Part shown: positions 10,359 to 22,382 of the stretch, in pieces
How positions within the stretch are numbered: position 1 is the first letter of the stretch
Layout: each line of letters starts with the position of its first letter
Assembly (NCBI GenBank): GCA_033782935.1
Contig: JAWQEG010000375.1
Location: 124,001-188,000, forward strand
Reading direction: 5' to 3'
DNA length: 64,000 nucleotides
From: Petrolisthes cinctipes
Lineage: Eukaryota > Arthropoda > Malacostraca > Decapoda > Porcellanidae
Notes under the pieces: generated by a model
Databases searched by the model: none
Seen by the model: the letters and a program-made list of their open reading frames with translations, nothing else
What the model was told of the DNA's origin: nothing
Translations under genes and position numbers: made by a program

Positions 10359-13030
10359 CCTTTTAAAACCCTCCCCTCCTTCCTCTACCTCCTACAAAAG
10401 CTAAGTGTCTGATCTCGAAACAGTACGAAATATCTGGGAATAAATCTGAAAGTCCATCCACTCCAAGTGTCTCTAGTATTAGAATGAATGTAAATCAGTC
10501 AGTGTTGTGAGGCTGTAATAGTATGATTCATTGCCTGAGTCTGCATAGGTGAGACAACAATGATACTAAACCTAATAATTGTGCTATACTAATACATTAA
10601 TACATCCACTGGTTTTTAATACCGTTAAGTGATTAAATGATATCCGGACGATGTAAGATTTTCGGTCGTCGCAGGCAGGCAGGCAGAGGGAACCCGTTTA
10701 GATACTCGAATTATATAATATGATGAGGCAAGTACGGGAAGAACAAAGCAACACAAGTATGTATCTGAAGGTTATTTAACACAACACAATAGTCTACTAC
10801 GTCTCCTTCACTACACTGTATAAATCCAGAGTTCATGATCAGCAGCAGTAGCAGCCACAAGATGCGACAGGACTTTATCACCAACACAAACATCCACAAA
10901 GCCCTACACCTGCTGCCATAAACCATCCATCCACAAGGTTCATATTGTACAGATGCATAAATTAATCACCCTCAGTCATGTCCCTTTCAAACACACAAGA
11001 GCTCTAACCTAAGGCACCTGCGCACTAACTAACATGGTCCAAACAACCCTATTGGCTCACGCAATCAAGAGTCGAGGGTCATTAAGGCGGGGTGAGGTCG
11101 TTGAACCTGGCCTCTCTACCTCACCCTCGCTCTCTCTTTCGCTCTCCCTTCTACACCTTCCCCTACCATGCACATTCTTCCTTTTACTTTTAGCTCTCCT
11201 TCCCTCCATTTTTACTTCCCAATGCCTTTTACTGCACACTTGGGGGCGCAGCCCTTCCCTCCCCTATTCTTCCTTCTAACTGCTGACAGAAACGAGGGTA
11301 TATTCATAATATAACCATTTGAATATAATATTCGCTGAGAGTAATTATATTCTTTTCTAATATCAATGCCATAAGAGGTAGTCTCGAAATCGCACAAAGA
11401 TTTCTTTCTACCTATACTTTACATTTACTGGTTGGTTTTATATGACATTGATTGAAATAAAGATAGGAAACGTACAGTAAGTCTACACCAGTGCCATTAA
11501 CCAAAATATAGAATAAAGGCTGTGAAACCAATCTATTTTCCACAACTGAACCCACGACAGTACCTACGGCGTATAGCAGCCTGTAAATTCCACCAAAAAA
11601 CACACCCAGTGTGGAGATAATGAAAATGTATTTCCTTACCGTTTCTATCAATGCTATTTCAACACCATTTACAGAATTGTATGAGTATTCCGTTTTATAT
11701 AACTCATTTAAAAAAACATTCGTTTCGACATGTTTTTTCGCCTACTTTCTACCTCCGATAATGCATTTATTCGTCAACCCTCCACCACCCACTCACTTTA
11801 TCATTCTCCCTTTCACTTGTCACTCCGCCATCCATCCATCTATTCATTCGTCCCCTGTTTCAACCCTTTCCACTTCACCGCCCTTCACCTGTCTCACTTG
11901 GAGTCCCATACAAATACATACCCTTCAAACCATGCACTTATACCAATCGACTTGTATTGCATGCATCCATTTCCAAACCCTAAACTCATACATCTAACTA
12001 CACATCCAACCACACAATCCATTTATAGAAAACACACGACTAAACAACAAATGATAGACGGCGAACTGTATTATGAATGAATAACTGAGATTCCAAAGCC
12101 AATGTAAGGTGGAACGTGATAGGCTGAACTTTGAGAGGTAGTGAAGATGCTGCCATATATACAGCCAGATTATTCTTGTACTTTCTACTTGCTCAACTGT
12201 ACATTTTTACACCATAGAATATAATATAGTTTCTAGTCCGGGAAGAAAATGAGCACAGTAACAAAGAGACCCTTACGAAACGTCAGACCCAACACTAAAC
12301 ACATTCACTTCACTCCCATGTTCCACAAAATAACGTGACGAAAGAAATATATTACAATAGCCTTTTGCAGCAGACTGTAGAGCTAAACATTGTGTCACTT
12401 ATCAGTATTGATTATCATGTCCCTTGATAGTTTCTTTACTCCCAGATAACAAACGCTGCCAGGTGTTGCCAGTCAGGACCAATGTTGATAAGAAAGTTAT
12501 ACGGTACAGCAAGGTATACACACACGTGTTTACACTCCATTAGGTAAACAAGAATTATCAGGAAACATGTCGATGAGTAAGAACACACACACACACACAC
12601 ACACACGAACCTTGCCCTGGTGTTTTATTATTTTACAGCCAGCCTAATGCAAAATAACTTAAGTTGGGTTCCCTTACAGGTTCAGCAGACTAGAACCGAT
12701 TTTTATCAAGATCACAAAATATAAGTATTAGAAGGGTAACAAATATTTGGGTTAGTCTGACGTGTCGTAAATTATGGATATCGTGTCTTCCTATAATCAG
12801 ATACGCCTCTTTCTTCTTCGGCAAGTTGTTATGTTTTCCAACCGATACCTATTAACCTATAAAAACTAAAATATATAGCTTATTCATTTTGCAATTGAAT
12901 AAAAATTAAATGCATCTTATGTGGTCATATTTCACAATGCTATAAATTAATCTACACTATCTTGTGATCCACATTTATATCTACATCATCACCAAGAATA
13001 ACATATGTCTTATGCTATAAATTCTTGTAA
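10359..13030. other. Unique stretch, no gene seen
   Basis: AT-rich non-coding DNA with a small CAGG run (10673-10685), a Ser/Leu-coding pyrimidine patch (11120-11280) and (AC)n at 12583-12606. Open frames up to 128 codons (11611-11997) have no recognisable domain. Confidence 0.4.
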
Positions 13031-13172
13031 TCAATCAATGCTGGAAGGTAAACAAAGCATTAATTCTAGAGTAATATAACATTCAATGCTGGAAGGTAAA
13101 CAAAGCATTAATTCTAGGGTAATTATTATAACAATCAATGCTGGAAGGTAAACAAGGTATTAATTCTAATAG
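13031..13172 (+). repeat. Three-copy tandem repeat, period 49-52 bp
   Basis: CAATGCTGGAAGGTAAACAA followed by AGCATTAATTCTA recurs from 13035, 13084 and 13136. Copy 3 has GGTATT in place of AGCATT. Confidence 0.9.
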
Positions 13173-13264
13173 AAAACCGAAGAGAATTGAGTAAGAGAGA
13201 ATGGATGGTGAAGGTGGCTACTCTTTGAGCGGGAACTCTGCCAAACGTGCTTATTATACACCTC

Positions 13265-13330
13265 CATGGCCTTTAGCGGCAACGTTCCCCAGAGTGTTGG
13301 GGCTTCTACTAAAGGTAAATAAAGAACTTA
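13265..13330 (+). repeat. Dispersed 65-bp repeat F, copy 1
   Basis: CATGGCCTTTAGCGGCAACG then TTCCCCAGAGTGTTGGGGCT and CTACTAAAGGTAAATAAAGA matches 31121-31183 with few changes. Nature unknown; possibly the end of a SINE or other retroelement. Confidence 0.7.
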
Positions 13331-13601
13331 AAAAAATATATATATACCAGACAAAATATTGATTGAGAAGGCATAAAAAAAATATATATAATATAATAGA
13401 AAACAGCTGTAAATACTGTTTTTCTTTCTGGAATATATAATGACATCAAATACACAACAAAATTAAATAAAAGAAAAATAATCATATTTCCGTCCTTGTT
13501 TCCGTAACGTATTTACAGTAATATTTAACTTGTAATTAATTTTTAAGTAGGCGATAATTATGACCTAGGCCCATGTCATTGCTCCCCCCGACACACACTA
13601 G

Positions 13602-13682
13602 TACAAAACTGCCAAATAGCCTAAGTAGCTGAAGAGAGAGTGTGATACAATAATTTTTGTTCCGATCCTGGACAGTTTTGTA
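13602..13682. repeat. Short inverted repeat (12-bp arms)
   Basis: ACAAAACTGCCA near 13603 pairs with TGGACAGTTTTGT near 13671 with one extra base. It lies immediately left of the stronger hairpin at 13695. Confidence 0.5.
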
Positions 13683-13694
13683 GGCCCGTACAGT

Positions 13695-13755
13695 CGCGGC
13701 ACATAGTCCTTGAACAGACTTCCCCTTACACTCTCGTCAAGGACTATGTGCCGCG
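13695..13755. repeat. Perfect 19-bp stem hairpin
   Basis: CGCGGCACATAGTCCTTGA (13695-13713) is perfectly repeated in inverse at 13737-13755 around a 23-nt loop. TACAGT precedes the left arm and GGTAG follows the right arm. Probably a tiny foldback or MITE remnant. Confidence 0.9.
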
Positions 13756-13827
13756 GTAGAGAGAAATAATGTGAGAAAATATTCGATATGCTTTACTATA
13801 ATTACTACTACAGTACATTACTTGCTT

Positions 13828-14003
13828 TAAGGCGAGATTCTTTTGTTGGTGAATTGGAAAAAGGTTTCTCGATTCATCCAAACTATGCCACGAAACAGAT
13901 CTCCTATTAGTAAGGTGGTACAAGCATTGAGGACGTCTGTTTTCTGGTATAGTTTGGAGGAATCAATAGCCTTCCAATTTACCAACAAGAGAATCACCCC
14001 TTA
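13828..14003. mobile_element. MITE family B, copy 3, complete with TA flanks
   Basis: Ends AGGCGAGATTC and GAATCACCCCT are inverted and flanked by TA (13828-13829 and 14002-14003). The interior carries the family arms (TTGTTGGTGAATTGGAA and TTCCAATTTACCAACAA) and the CTATGCCACGAAACAGATC core. The 67-codon open frame across it is incidental. Confidence 0.85.
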
Positions 14004-15569
14004 TAAATTCAACATAGGGCTGCGCTGTTCACTATGGTCTTCCTAAAGATATTGTTATGGTCAATTCCCCAGTGATCGTACCCGTATTGAAAGCAGGATC
14101 AATGCAGGAAAAAGGAAGGGAGGAATGGAAATGGATATAGTAACGACAGGAAGGATAGAAATGGATAAGTAATGGATAAAAACATCATTAGTTATTCGTA
14201 TCACAGGTGTTGGGGGAGTCATGAATACACCAAGGTTAATACACCTCTTGAGCAAAGGGGGCCGTAGTGCTAAAAAAAAGGTTGGGTATACTTGTCCTAC
14301 TCCTAAATCGACTTGGCTTGACATCCCTTCCCTTCTCACTCGCGACCGCATTACCCTGACACACTGACTGACTGACTGACTACTGGGGATCTGGTCCACC
14401 GTACAACTGACATATTTATACCATTTGCCAACCCCTATGGGCATTAAATAAAACAATATACACTAACGCAGACTCATAAAACGATCAGATTAATACCCAA
14501 ATATTCTGACGGTCTAAATACAGTATATTATATGATAGCGTCGACCACAATTCATGCTTCAATAATTCATCCCACTTCAGGGTCGCATTCACTTTAATTA
14601 AACTTTATATACTGGTATTGTATATACATGGTATTAGGTGGCCTCAGTAACTGGAAATGGTTCAAACACTCGAATTCCAATTCCAATTAAAAAGCTCGGG
14701 GCTGATAACCATTCGTGCGGCAGGAACTGACTTTTCCGCGTGTCAGGCCCAGACGGGACAGATTTTTTTTAGGGACATTCGGGAAGCGAAACTAAAAATA
14801 ATTCCATATGGTGTAGGCTCCAGTATTAATCACAATAAAAAATTACAGATACATTACCAACATTCTAATGTATTTTCCTTTTCCCGTGGGGCAGAAAATG
14901 TTGATATATTTTTATTGCAGAGTTACTGTTCTGTTCTCTATCCAAACGAGATTAGTTGCCGAGGATTATCTGTACCACAGAATTATTTCAGAGATCATTA
15001 TGATATGTGGTGTGGCTCCCGTCAAATCACACCCACAAACTGTGACAACACCATAAATGGGACAAATATAAAATTTACCAAATTCTGGCAACCGTTCACC
15101 TCAATTACAGAAACAGAGTTAAAATGGTAAACTGTATTACTGAACACACACACACACACACACACAACCGCAGCGTGAAAGAGGAAGGCAGAGTACAATA
15201 AGCAGCGATGATGACGGGACAACACAGGCTGAAAAAACTTGCCCCATTTCCTGTCACCGCCCGCAGGACTACCCCCCACACCTGACACCCCATCCCTATC
15301 TATCTATCTGACACCCCATCCCACCACCACATTATTCCTAAAGTCTCTACTCGTGACACTGGGAATGAAAGGCCCTATCTATCTAACACCCGATACACAC
15401 ACATTAACCAAACACCTGTCCTTGCTCCCACAACCACATTCTTCCTAAAGTCTCTGAAAGGGAATGGACGGACCTATCCCATGCACCACCACCCCTACCT
15501 TAAAAAAGGCCTCTCTTTCTGCTGAGGGTACACTATGAGTATTCGCTAGGCATAATAAAACAAAAATTG
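14004..15569. other. Unique stretch with an unassigned 157-codon open frame
   Basis: Mostly AT-rich DNA. A + strand frame at 14657-15130 is open for 157 codons with mixed composition and 7 Cys, but shows no motif, signal peptide or splice context that I recognise, and is not called as a gene. (AC)n lies at 15144-15166. A local duplication of CATCCC..CTATCTATCT and ACAACCACATT phrases occurs at 15288-15445. Confidence 0.4.
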
Positions 15570-15688
15570 TAGGCGAGATTATCTGTGGTGTTGACGATGG
15601 TGTGGTTCCAGTACGATGACTCCATAGACACACTACAGAGCCATCGTACCACTACATCATTAACACCATGCACCAATGTTCTTGCCTA
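15570..15688. mobile_element. MITE family E, copy 1 (119 bp)
   Basis: Inverted halves: TGGTGTTGACGATGGTGTGG near 15586 pairs with CCACTACATCATTAACACCA near 15650. The ends AGGCGAGATTAT and AATGTTCTTGCCT are loosely inverted and TA-flanked. A second copy is at 30449. Confidence 0.75.
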
Positions 15689-17472
15689 TACAACCCTAAA
15701 TCCTACATTGGGGTATAAAACTGAGTGATTGTGAATAACCTGGGGAAAATTCCGGGGCATTTGTTTTCGTCTACACCATTCAATACCCGATGACTAACAG
15801 TGAATGAAACAGCAGTATATAGCAGACGAGGCAACAACACACTGGGAACAACAAACGCAGCAAAACAAATATACTGAAGGTGGCGTCACAAGAACCTCCC
15901 CCACAGACAAACTTTGCTCGCCAACATGGTCCAGTTACTCCCACACATCAACACCCTGAGGCTTGCTGGTGGTGGTGGTGGTGGTGGTGGTGGACTCAAC
16001 AGGTTAGTGAGCAAGTATAAAAGTAGAGAAAATAATGAGGTTAGTATGATGCCACATAATAATTCTAAAATAGTGATACTGGATGATTGATTGTAAAAAA
16101 TACCTACTTACAAGAAGGGTAAACTCCATCTTGAAATCACAGCCACCTTACAATGGCAGCCTGAGCTAAGCATATCAACGTGCATGGTATTAGGCAGGTA
16201 ATGTACAGGGACAGACTCTGGTACCAAATCCTTACACACCTACTATACCTACTCCATCAGACTCTGGATGAGCTAAAGAGGACCACACCTACACCTAGTA
16301 CCCAATATGAATTTCTCTTTCGGAAGCACCGAAACTTTTAATGAATTACGTGTGAATTACTTTTGCATTTATAAGTGCAGCAGAGAAACTAAAGATGTCA
16401 CCAAAGAACAGGAAAATCTATTATTGATATGTTATGTTTAAGGTTTCTATAATTATGCAGTCAAACATATATTAGGGAGGAATCGCCCGTTCCCATCCCC
16501 TCCTTTTACTTGATAGGATGCTCCATCTGTTGGATCATACATGAACCAGACCCAGATGCTTCACTGACATTGTATTAGTGGCTTCACGTTTTAGTATAGG
16601 TCACTGTACACCTGTTAACATCACAAGTTATATTAGCTGGCTTTCCTGTACAATAATATACAAGCTCTATAACTGAAATTAAATAAAATACTCAATAATT
16701 AAACCTTCATTTCCCCAGCTAAAAATACTGCACGCTCAATATATCAACAAAGTATATGTACGGACCAGGGAATAACGCAGCGCCCCTTTAACAGAGAACT
16801 AACACCTTCCCTAACTAACTATGTAGCTACAGTATAATATTATGAGTTAATATTTTCGGTGTAATGTATATATTTTCACCAGGACGTCCTTCTCCATATA
16901 TCCCTAAGTGTAGTTTTGCTTTGAAATACCTTTAATCAATAATATATCTTACCACCTCACAAACCAAGCTTCCATAGATACATTAAATTTTACCATTATC
17001 AGTAAGAAAGTCACCTGCAACACACTGAACAACACGACACTATAATATACTCCATTCACCATCATTTAGCAGAGTACAACAACACACATCACAGCGTATA
17101 ACTCAGGCACTCAGCACACACTTAATACATACAGGCCTATCAATAAACACATGAAGCAGATACACCACAATCTCAGGCATTCAGTACACACTTAATATAT
17201 ACAGGCCTATCAATAAACACAGGTATATAGTTACGAACACATGAAACAGATACACCTCAAACGGGGCCCCTTATCCAACATAATAGAATAGGACTTGGCG
17301 CCTCTACACACACACAAACACGTCTCATCTTATACTCTATGCTCAATGAGAGGCCCCGTTTCACGTGTGTGCGTGTGTGTGTGTGTTTCATATGTCTACA
17401 ACTGTACATGCTCTAAAAAATACCTTCCAGTGTATCAAAATACAAGTCTATAAATAATATGGCGGCACCTTT
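15689..17472. other. Unique stretch with (GGT)n, a tandem duplication and a hairpin
   Basis: (GGT)9 at 15967-15993. An imperfect tandem duplication (unit about 75 bp, CTTAATACATACAGGCCTAT type) spans 17101-17255. AAACGGGGCCCCTT near 17257 pairs with GAGAGGCCCCGTTT near 17350 as an inverted repeat around an (AC)n-containing loop. No gene seen. Confidence 0.6.
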
Positions 17473-17642
17473 TACAATCACAAGCCATAATAAGTATCCA
17501 GGTCTTGTTGTTGAAGTATCGATTCATCTGACATACCAGTGAATGTTTATCCTGTTCAACTGTTTACTTGGCTGGGGCTCATTTAAGACTCCATCGGGCT
17601 ATTCGAAGCAGACCCGGATCCTTTTTATGGCAAGTGACTGTA
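17473..17642. mobile_element. MITE family C, copy 1 (170 bp, TA-flanked)
   Basis: Left end TACAATCACAAGCCATAATA and right end TTATGGCAAGTGACTGTA are inverted. Inside these, GTATCCAGG pairs with CCGGATCC. The internal marker GGCTATTCGAAGCA is shared with 63108-63276. TA plus a CAGTCA-type terminus is typical of Tc1/mariner inverted repeats (family knowledge), so a mariner-derived MITE is inferred. Confidence 0.8.
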
Positions 17643-19057
17643 CACACATTATACACATCAATGAATAGCCCCCCAATCATTTTCTACACACCATCACAAC
17701 CATTCTGAACCATGAACATCGCATACAAACACCTAGAGGAAAGAATGAACCGAATCAACTATATTACTCGAGTTACACTTTAGCAGGAAACGGAAATGTT
17801 GGAAAGGAAGCCAGAGGTGGGAGGGAGAGTGAGGCCCCATGCAGTTGCCAGATATACTAACCAAGAGATTGAAATTTTTCTTGTTAAGTATATATATTTT
17901 TTCTTTAGGGGGGAAGGGAACAGTGACGTCAAATATGGAGCAAACTGAAAATAAAATTCTTGGACGGTATTTGAAAAGTTTAAAATTGTGTTCAGCAGTG
18001 TTAAAGAAAATATAATTTACGGCATATTATCACGTGGTACAAACAAACAATACTTGGCCTTAAAAAACTTGTTAATATACCTTGGTGTACGAATGGCACA
18101 CCAATCAACAAAGTACAATTATTATTATTATTATGTCCCCTCTCCGAAACTGTTTTGAGAAAATTCAGGAACCATGAAAAAGAAATTAAAAGGAAATTTG
18201 CTACAACCTAGACCAGCCATACTGCCCAACTGAGTGTTTGGGGAAAGTAGACTAGAGCAACCGTTTCCTCCAAGCTATCCCAAGCAACAGCAGGCCACCA
18301 TTATTTTGTTCCCCTGTTCCTGATTCCTGACATATTTTGGGGTAATTAAATGTTCCAAAAGTATACTATCCCCCTAACATGAGGACCCTATCCATCCCAA
18401 AAAGCTACGAACCATCCTGCATTTATGAACTTGTGACCACTTAGAGAACAAGAGAGATTGATGCCTCGTCTCTACTCGTGCCCCTTTAGGATCATGAAGA
18501 TAAATTTAAAGAGCATGATGTTCGTTCTCCTTAATCAGTTAGAAACGTTCAGGCGTCCAATCCTCGAATGTAAAGAGCGACTATTGTCCCCCATTACACT
18601 TTGTCCTAAAAAAAAAAAAGCTTGAACAATAACAATAGTCTTCGTCTACTTCTCTCCAGAGTACAGTAGTCTCTAATTCATATTAAACCATAAACAAGAC
18701 AACCAATATTATCTGAATGATGACCATGGAGACTATCACATCAGCAACAAACACACAGTTCCTGTGCAACTCGCCATAGAATAAGTTCAGCAAGTCCCAA
18801 AGAACCAAGAGTACACATAACGCAGTCAGTTAGAGCTCTTCCTCAGATTCCAGAGAGAATGAAGAGCATGTGAAGTCAGGGCAGCAAGTCAAGGCCAACC
18901 TACACCCTGTATGGCAGATTCAGTCTTAACAAAAACGTGGGATGATATTTGGGGAGAGGAGGGGGGGGGGGTGCGGCGTCTGGTGACTGATTCAGGATCT
19001 AAAACTTCGTGCACACTTCCAGTCAACTTGCTATATAGTCAAGGCAGGGAATACAGG
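17643..19057. other. Unique AT-rich stretch, no gene seen
   Basis: Contains a CRE palindrome TGACGTCA at 17924-17931, an A11 run near 18609 and G10 near 18961. No coding region recognised. Confidence 0.45.
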
Positions 19058-19233
19058 TACAGTCACGAGCCATAAAAAGGTATCCTGGTGTGCGTTCGAA
19101 TTGCCTGATGGTGTATTAATTAAACGAGCTCCATCAATGAGTATAAGAAAGGTTGTAATTGGTTCACAGGTATGTCAGATGATTCCCAACTACAACAACA
19201 ACACCTGGATACTTATTATGACTTGTGACTGTA
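19058..19233. mobile_element. MITE family C, copy 2, opposite orientation
   Basis: TACAGTCACGAGCCATAAAA at the left and TTATGACTTGTGACTGTA at the right are inverted, with GTATCCTGGTG and CACCTGGATAC just inside. Bounded by TA. Relative to copy 1 the interior (AATTAAACGAGCTCC, CAACAACAACACCTGGATAC) is reversed. Confidence 0.8.
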
Positions 19234-19308
19234 CCAGGATGTGGGTACGGGATGTGGACGGTACAGAGGAATGACAGCATCCACAAGTTCAAACAACATA
19301 ATAATTAT

Positions 19309-19354
<46 letters not shown>

Positions 19355-19485
19355 ATAAGAACAGTACGTATAATCTAATGGCATGGAACACAAACTTCTA
19401 TCTAAAACATGACTCGGCCACTGGGCTATACGTTAAAGCTTCATAATGTGCCCGAAAGTATCACAGTCTGATGGTTAAATATTTG

Positions 19486-19518
<33 letters not shown>

Positions 19519-22251
19519 CTAGGCCTAACGGTGTATGGAACTACTATCTTAATATAAGTAGCATAAAAATGAGATTACACCCATCAAACAGTACATTGTA
19601 GATAAATGAAGTAAGGCATGCTTCAATCCAAATTGTCTGAACATTACATAGTTTAATATCTGTCATACCAGAAAAAAAAAAACATATACCAATAATTAAA
19701 AAAAAAAAAAAAAAAATCCCAGTTTTCTCTATATAAGAAAATTTTCCATACATTCTAGGCGTATTTAGCTACCCAAGTTGGTGAGTTTATCCTTGTGTAC
19801 AGGTTATCTTGTACAAAAGTTCGTTAAGCCCGAACTGTGTCTTTTCCAGTCACATGAAACATATGTAAGGTAATGTTGGCACATTTATAATTATGGGTAT
19901 ATGGGTGTTGATTATATTGCAAATATTGAACATAGCATTTGACATTTCATGGTTTACACAATTACAAAATCTGTGGCCCTACCCTGCACCCTGTCAGGTC
20001 TTACCGAACTTCGTTAGGCAATTGTACCAGTCTAAAGTATGCATTATCACTCCAAAAATTCGGCCACAGCTCATGACCCCTGTTGTCCTAATTCAATTAA
20101 TTCGAAACGTCTAATTTTGGAAAGCTTTTTGGCCTGGTGGTCAACCTCAGTTCTTGTGCCCCAGATTTTGGAAACTGTCCATACCTAACTCCTAGACCAT
20201 AACAGATATCATCACCAAACTTTCAGGGAAGTTTCCTAGGTAGGTTTTAAATGTATTTAGAACTAGCCTAGTGGTTAAAAGGAAAATATTCAGCGACGAC
20301 TTTCAACTCCGCTCGGCCTTCCAAAGTCTTCAGCTTTGGACACCGAATTTTATTAATCTTCAAGCATCCTCGAGCTCGAAAAATGCGCCCCATATAATTA
20401 TACGAAGTGACAGTAGGCCTACAGCCACCAACAAAAGCCCTGTCGCGTTATTTGTCAAGTCATGAAGCAGATTAATTGGCACAATACTCATTACGGGGTC
20501 GTGAACTGAAGAAAACTACCAACTGAGGAAAGTTACAAAATGGTTGCATAATTATCACTCGATTCGACTGAATCTATCCTCATCAACAACTTTCACTCCA
20601 ACACCAAGACTTGTAAGATTTCCACGTGTAAGAAGGTTGGCAAGATCCTCAGTCTTACTTCGTACCATATTCTTAATAGTATATACTTTTTTCTTTCTTT
20701 TTTTTACAAGAGTACTTTCATGTCCACACCTGATACTATGAAATCTAGCAGCAACTCGAAGTTTATTATCCAGAGTTTAGGAGTTACGCAACAGCCAATC
20801 ATCATGAGGCAAGGTTCTAAATCCTCAATTATATCTGGTTAAAAACATTTGCCAACAAGACAAATAATACAAAGACTGTCGGTTCCGTCACTTGGCGAGT
20901 TGTGGCCACGATCACCTCCAGCCAATGACTGAGACGAGGTAGGTAGGTAGGATGTGAGTAGGAAAAGAAAGTGATAAGGTACGAACCCCGACTACACCAC
21001 CACCACCAACAAAGTAAGTCAGTTGGCCATGTATTGTATGCTGTTACGCTTACCATTCTATTCATTGTTATGGCATTCCGCTACTGATAGAAACGAAGTC
21101 ATCAAAGCAGAGACAAGGAGACAGAATGTACCACTGCTCATTTCCCTTAATCAATAGATACAGTTAAAAGCAGATTATCAAGAAATTCTTATAAGAGCAT
21201 TCCACTCCTTGATATTCATTTAAATACTCTTCCAATCAACTAAATAAATAAATATCACACAGGAAATAACCTTCCCTACGTTAAGTTCATGGGTACAACT
21301 TTATTTTGTGTTCTTGTCCAGACAATTATTCTAATCGGAGTGAAGCATTCCTAATGTCTAAAGTTAAGGAGAATAAAATCCACGAAATCCTTCCCGCGTT
21401 AGCAAGGGCAACTTGAGAAGGGGTGAATGAGAAGAGTCAGGGTGTCTGCGATACACATGTGGTGTTAATATCTTCCCAGTATTACACGGGCTATTGCTCA
21501 AGTTTGTATTAACTTTCATTCCTATGCCGGTACCTCGACTTCTCAATACTGCTGATGGTTACAATATTATAATCCCCTTACCTTGACACACATAGCAAAG
21601 ATAATTATGCTTCTTCCTACATACAGGTGCATGTATTATATTCTAAAATAAACAAGCTATCACGCACCCGCCAACCGCTTCTCTCCAATTTAAGCTTGCG
21701 CACGCACAAACAGACAGACCTATGACCACACTTGTGCACTACTCTCTCTTCTGTCTTCCGCCTTCTCAACACTCGTTCACTTCTCTCGTATTTCTACACA
21801 AAGCTACGAAGATAGCTATAACCGGCACATTGTATTAGACTCCCCCCCCCCCCCCCGCCCTCTCTCTCTCTCTCTCCTCGGCCGGTATCAGGAGCCCCAA
21901 GCCCCCTCCCATTCCCATCTCTCTGCCCCCTCCCTCTACCATCCGTCCACCACCTCTATCCGCTTCTTCCTCACCTGACTTCATTCCATTCTTCTCTGTT
22001 CGGCATTTCCCTCACTTTACATGTTTAGTGGATATCATATAAACAACAAAACCATTTACAGGCATCAAACAATACCCTACCTCCTATACAATGCCACATA
22101 CAATACACCGGAAATCAAAATGATGAAATATTGTCAGGAAAACTGCATATCTAACGAAACTCCCTAACACTCCCACTCTTGGTGACCTCTCTCATGACAC
22201 GAGACTGACCAGTATAGAACAGTGTTAAATAGGATAGTACACTAGTGGTAC
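19234..22251. other. Unique stretch with (GA)n and poly-A runs
   Basis: (GA)n 19312-19352, A28 at 19489-19516, A20 near 19698-19717, and C15 plus (CT)n at 21842-21876. The A-runs have no retroposon-like body attached that I can recognise. No gene seen. Confidence 0.5.
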
Positions 22252-22382
22252 AATAGAACGCCTGGATTCCTCCAAAGTATGTCAAGAAACATAATCAGAT
22301 TAACAAAATTAATGGTGGCCTGTTGCTTGGAATGGCTTGGAGAAATCGGTTGCACCAGATTCACCAACACTGTGATTCTGAA
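22252..22382. mobile_element. Diverged MITE family B-like copy
   Basis: GGATTCCTCCAAAGTATGTC followed by AAGAAACATAAT matches the family B core. The inverted half (GGCTTGGAGAAATCGGTTGC, then CAGATTCACCAACAC) lies about 70 bp downstream. Terminal ends are not clear. Confidence 0.5.

Noticed and set aside
14657..15130. 157-codon open frame with mixed composition
   Set aside because: No motif, signal peptide, splice site or homologous pattern recognised; kept only as a note in the region entry.
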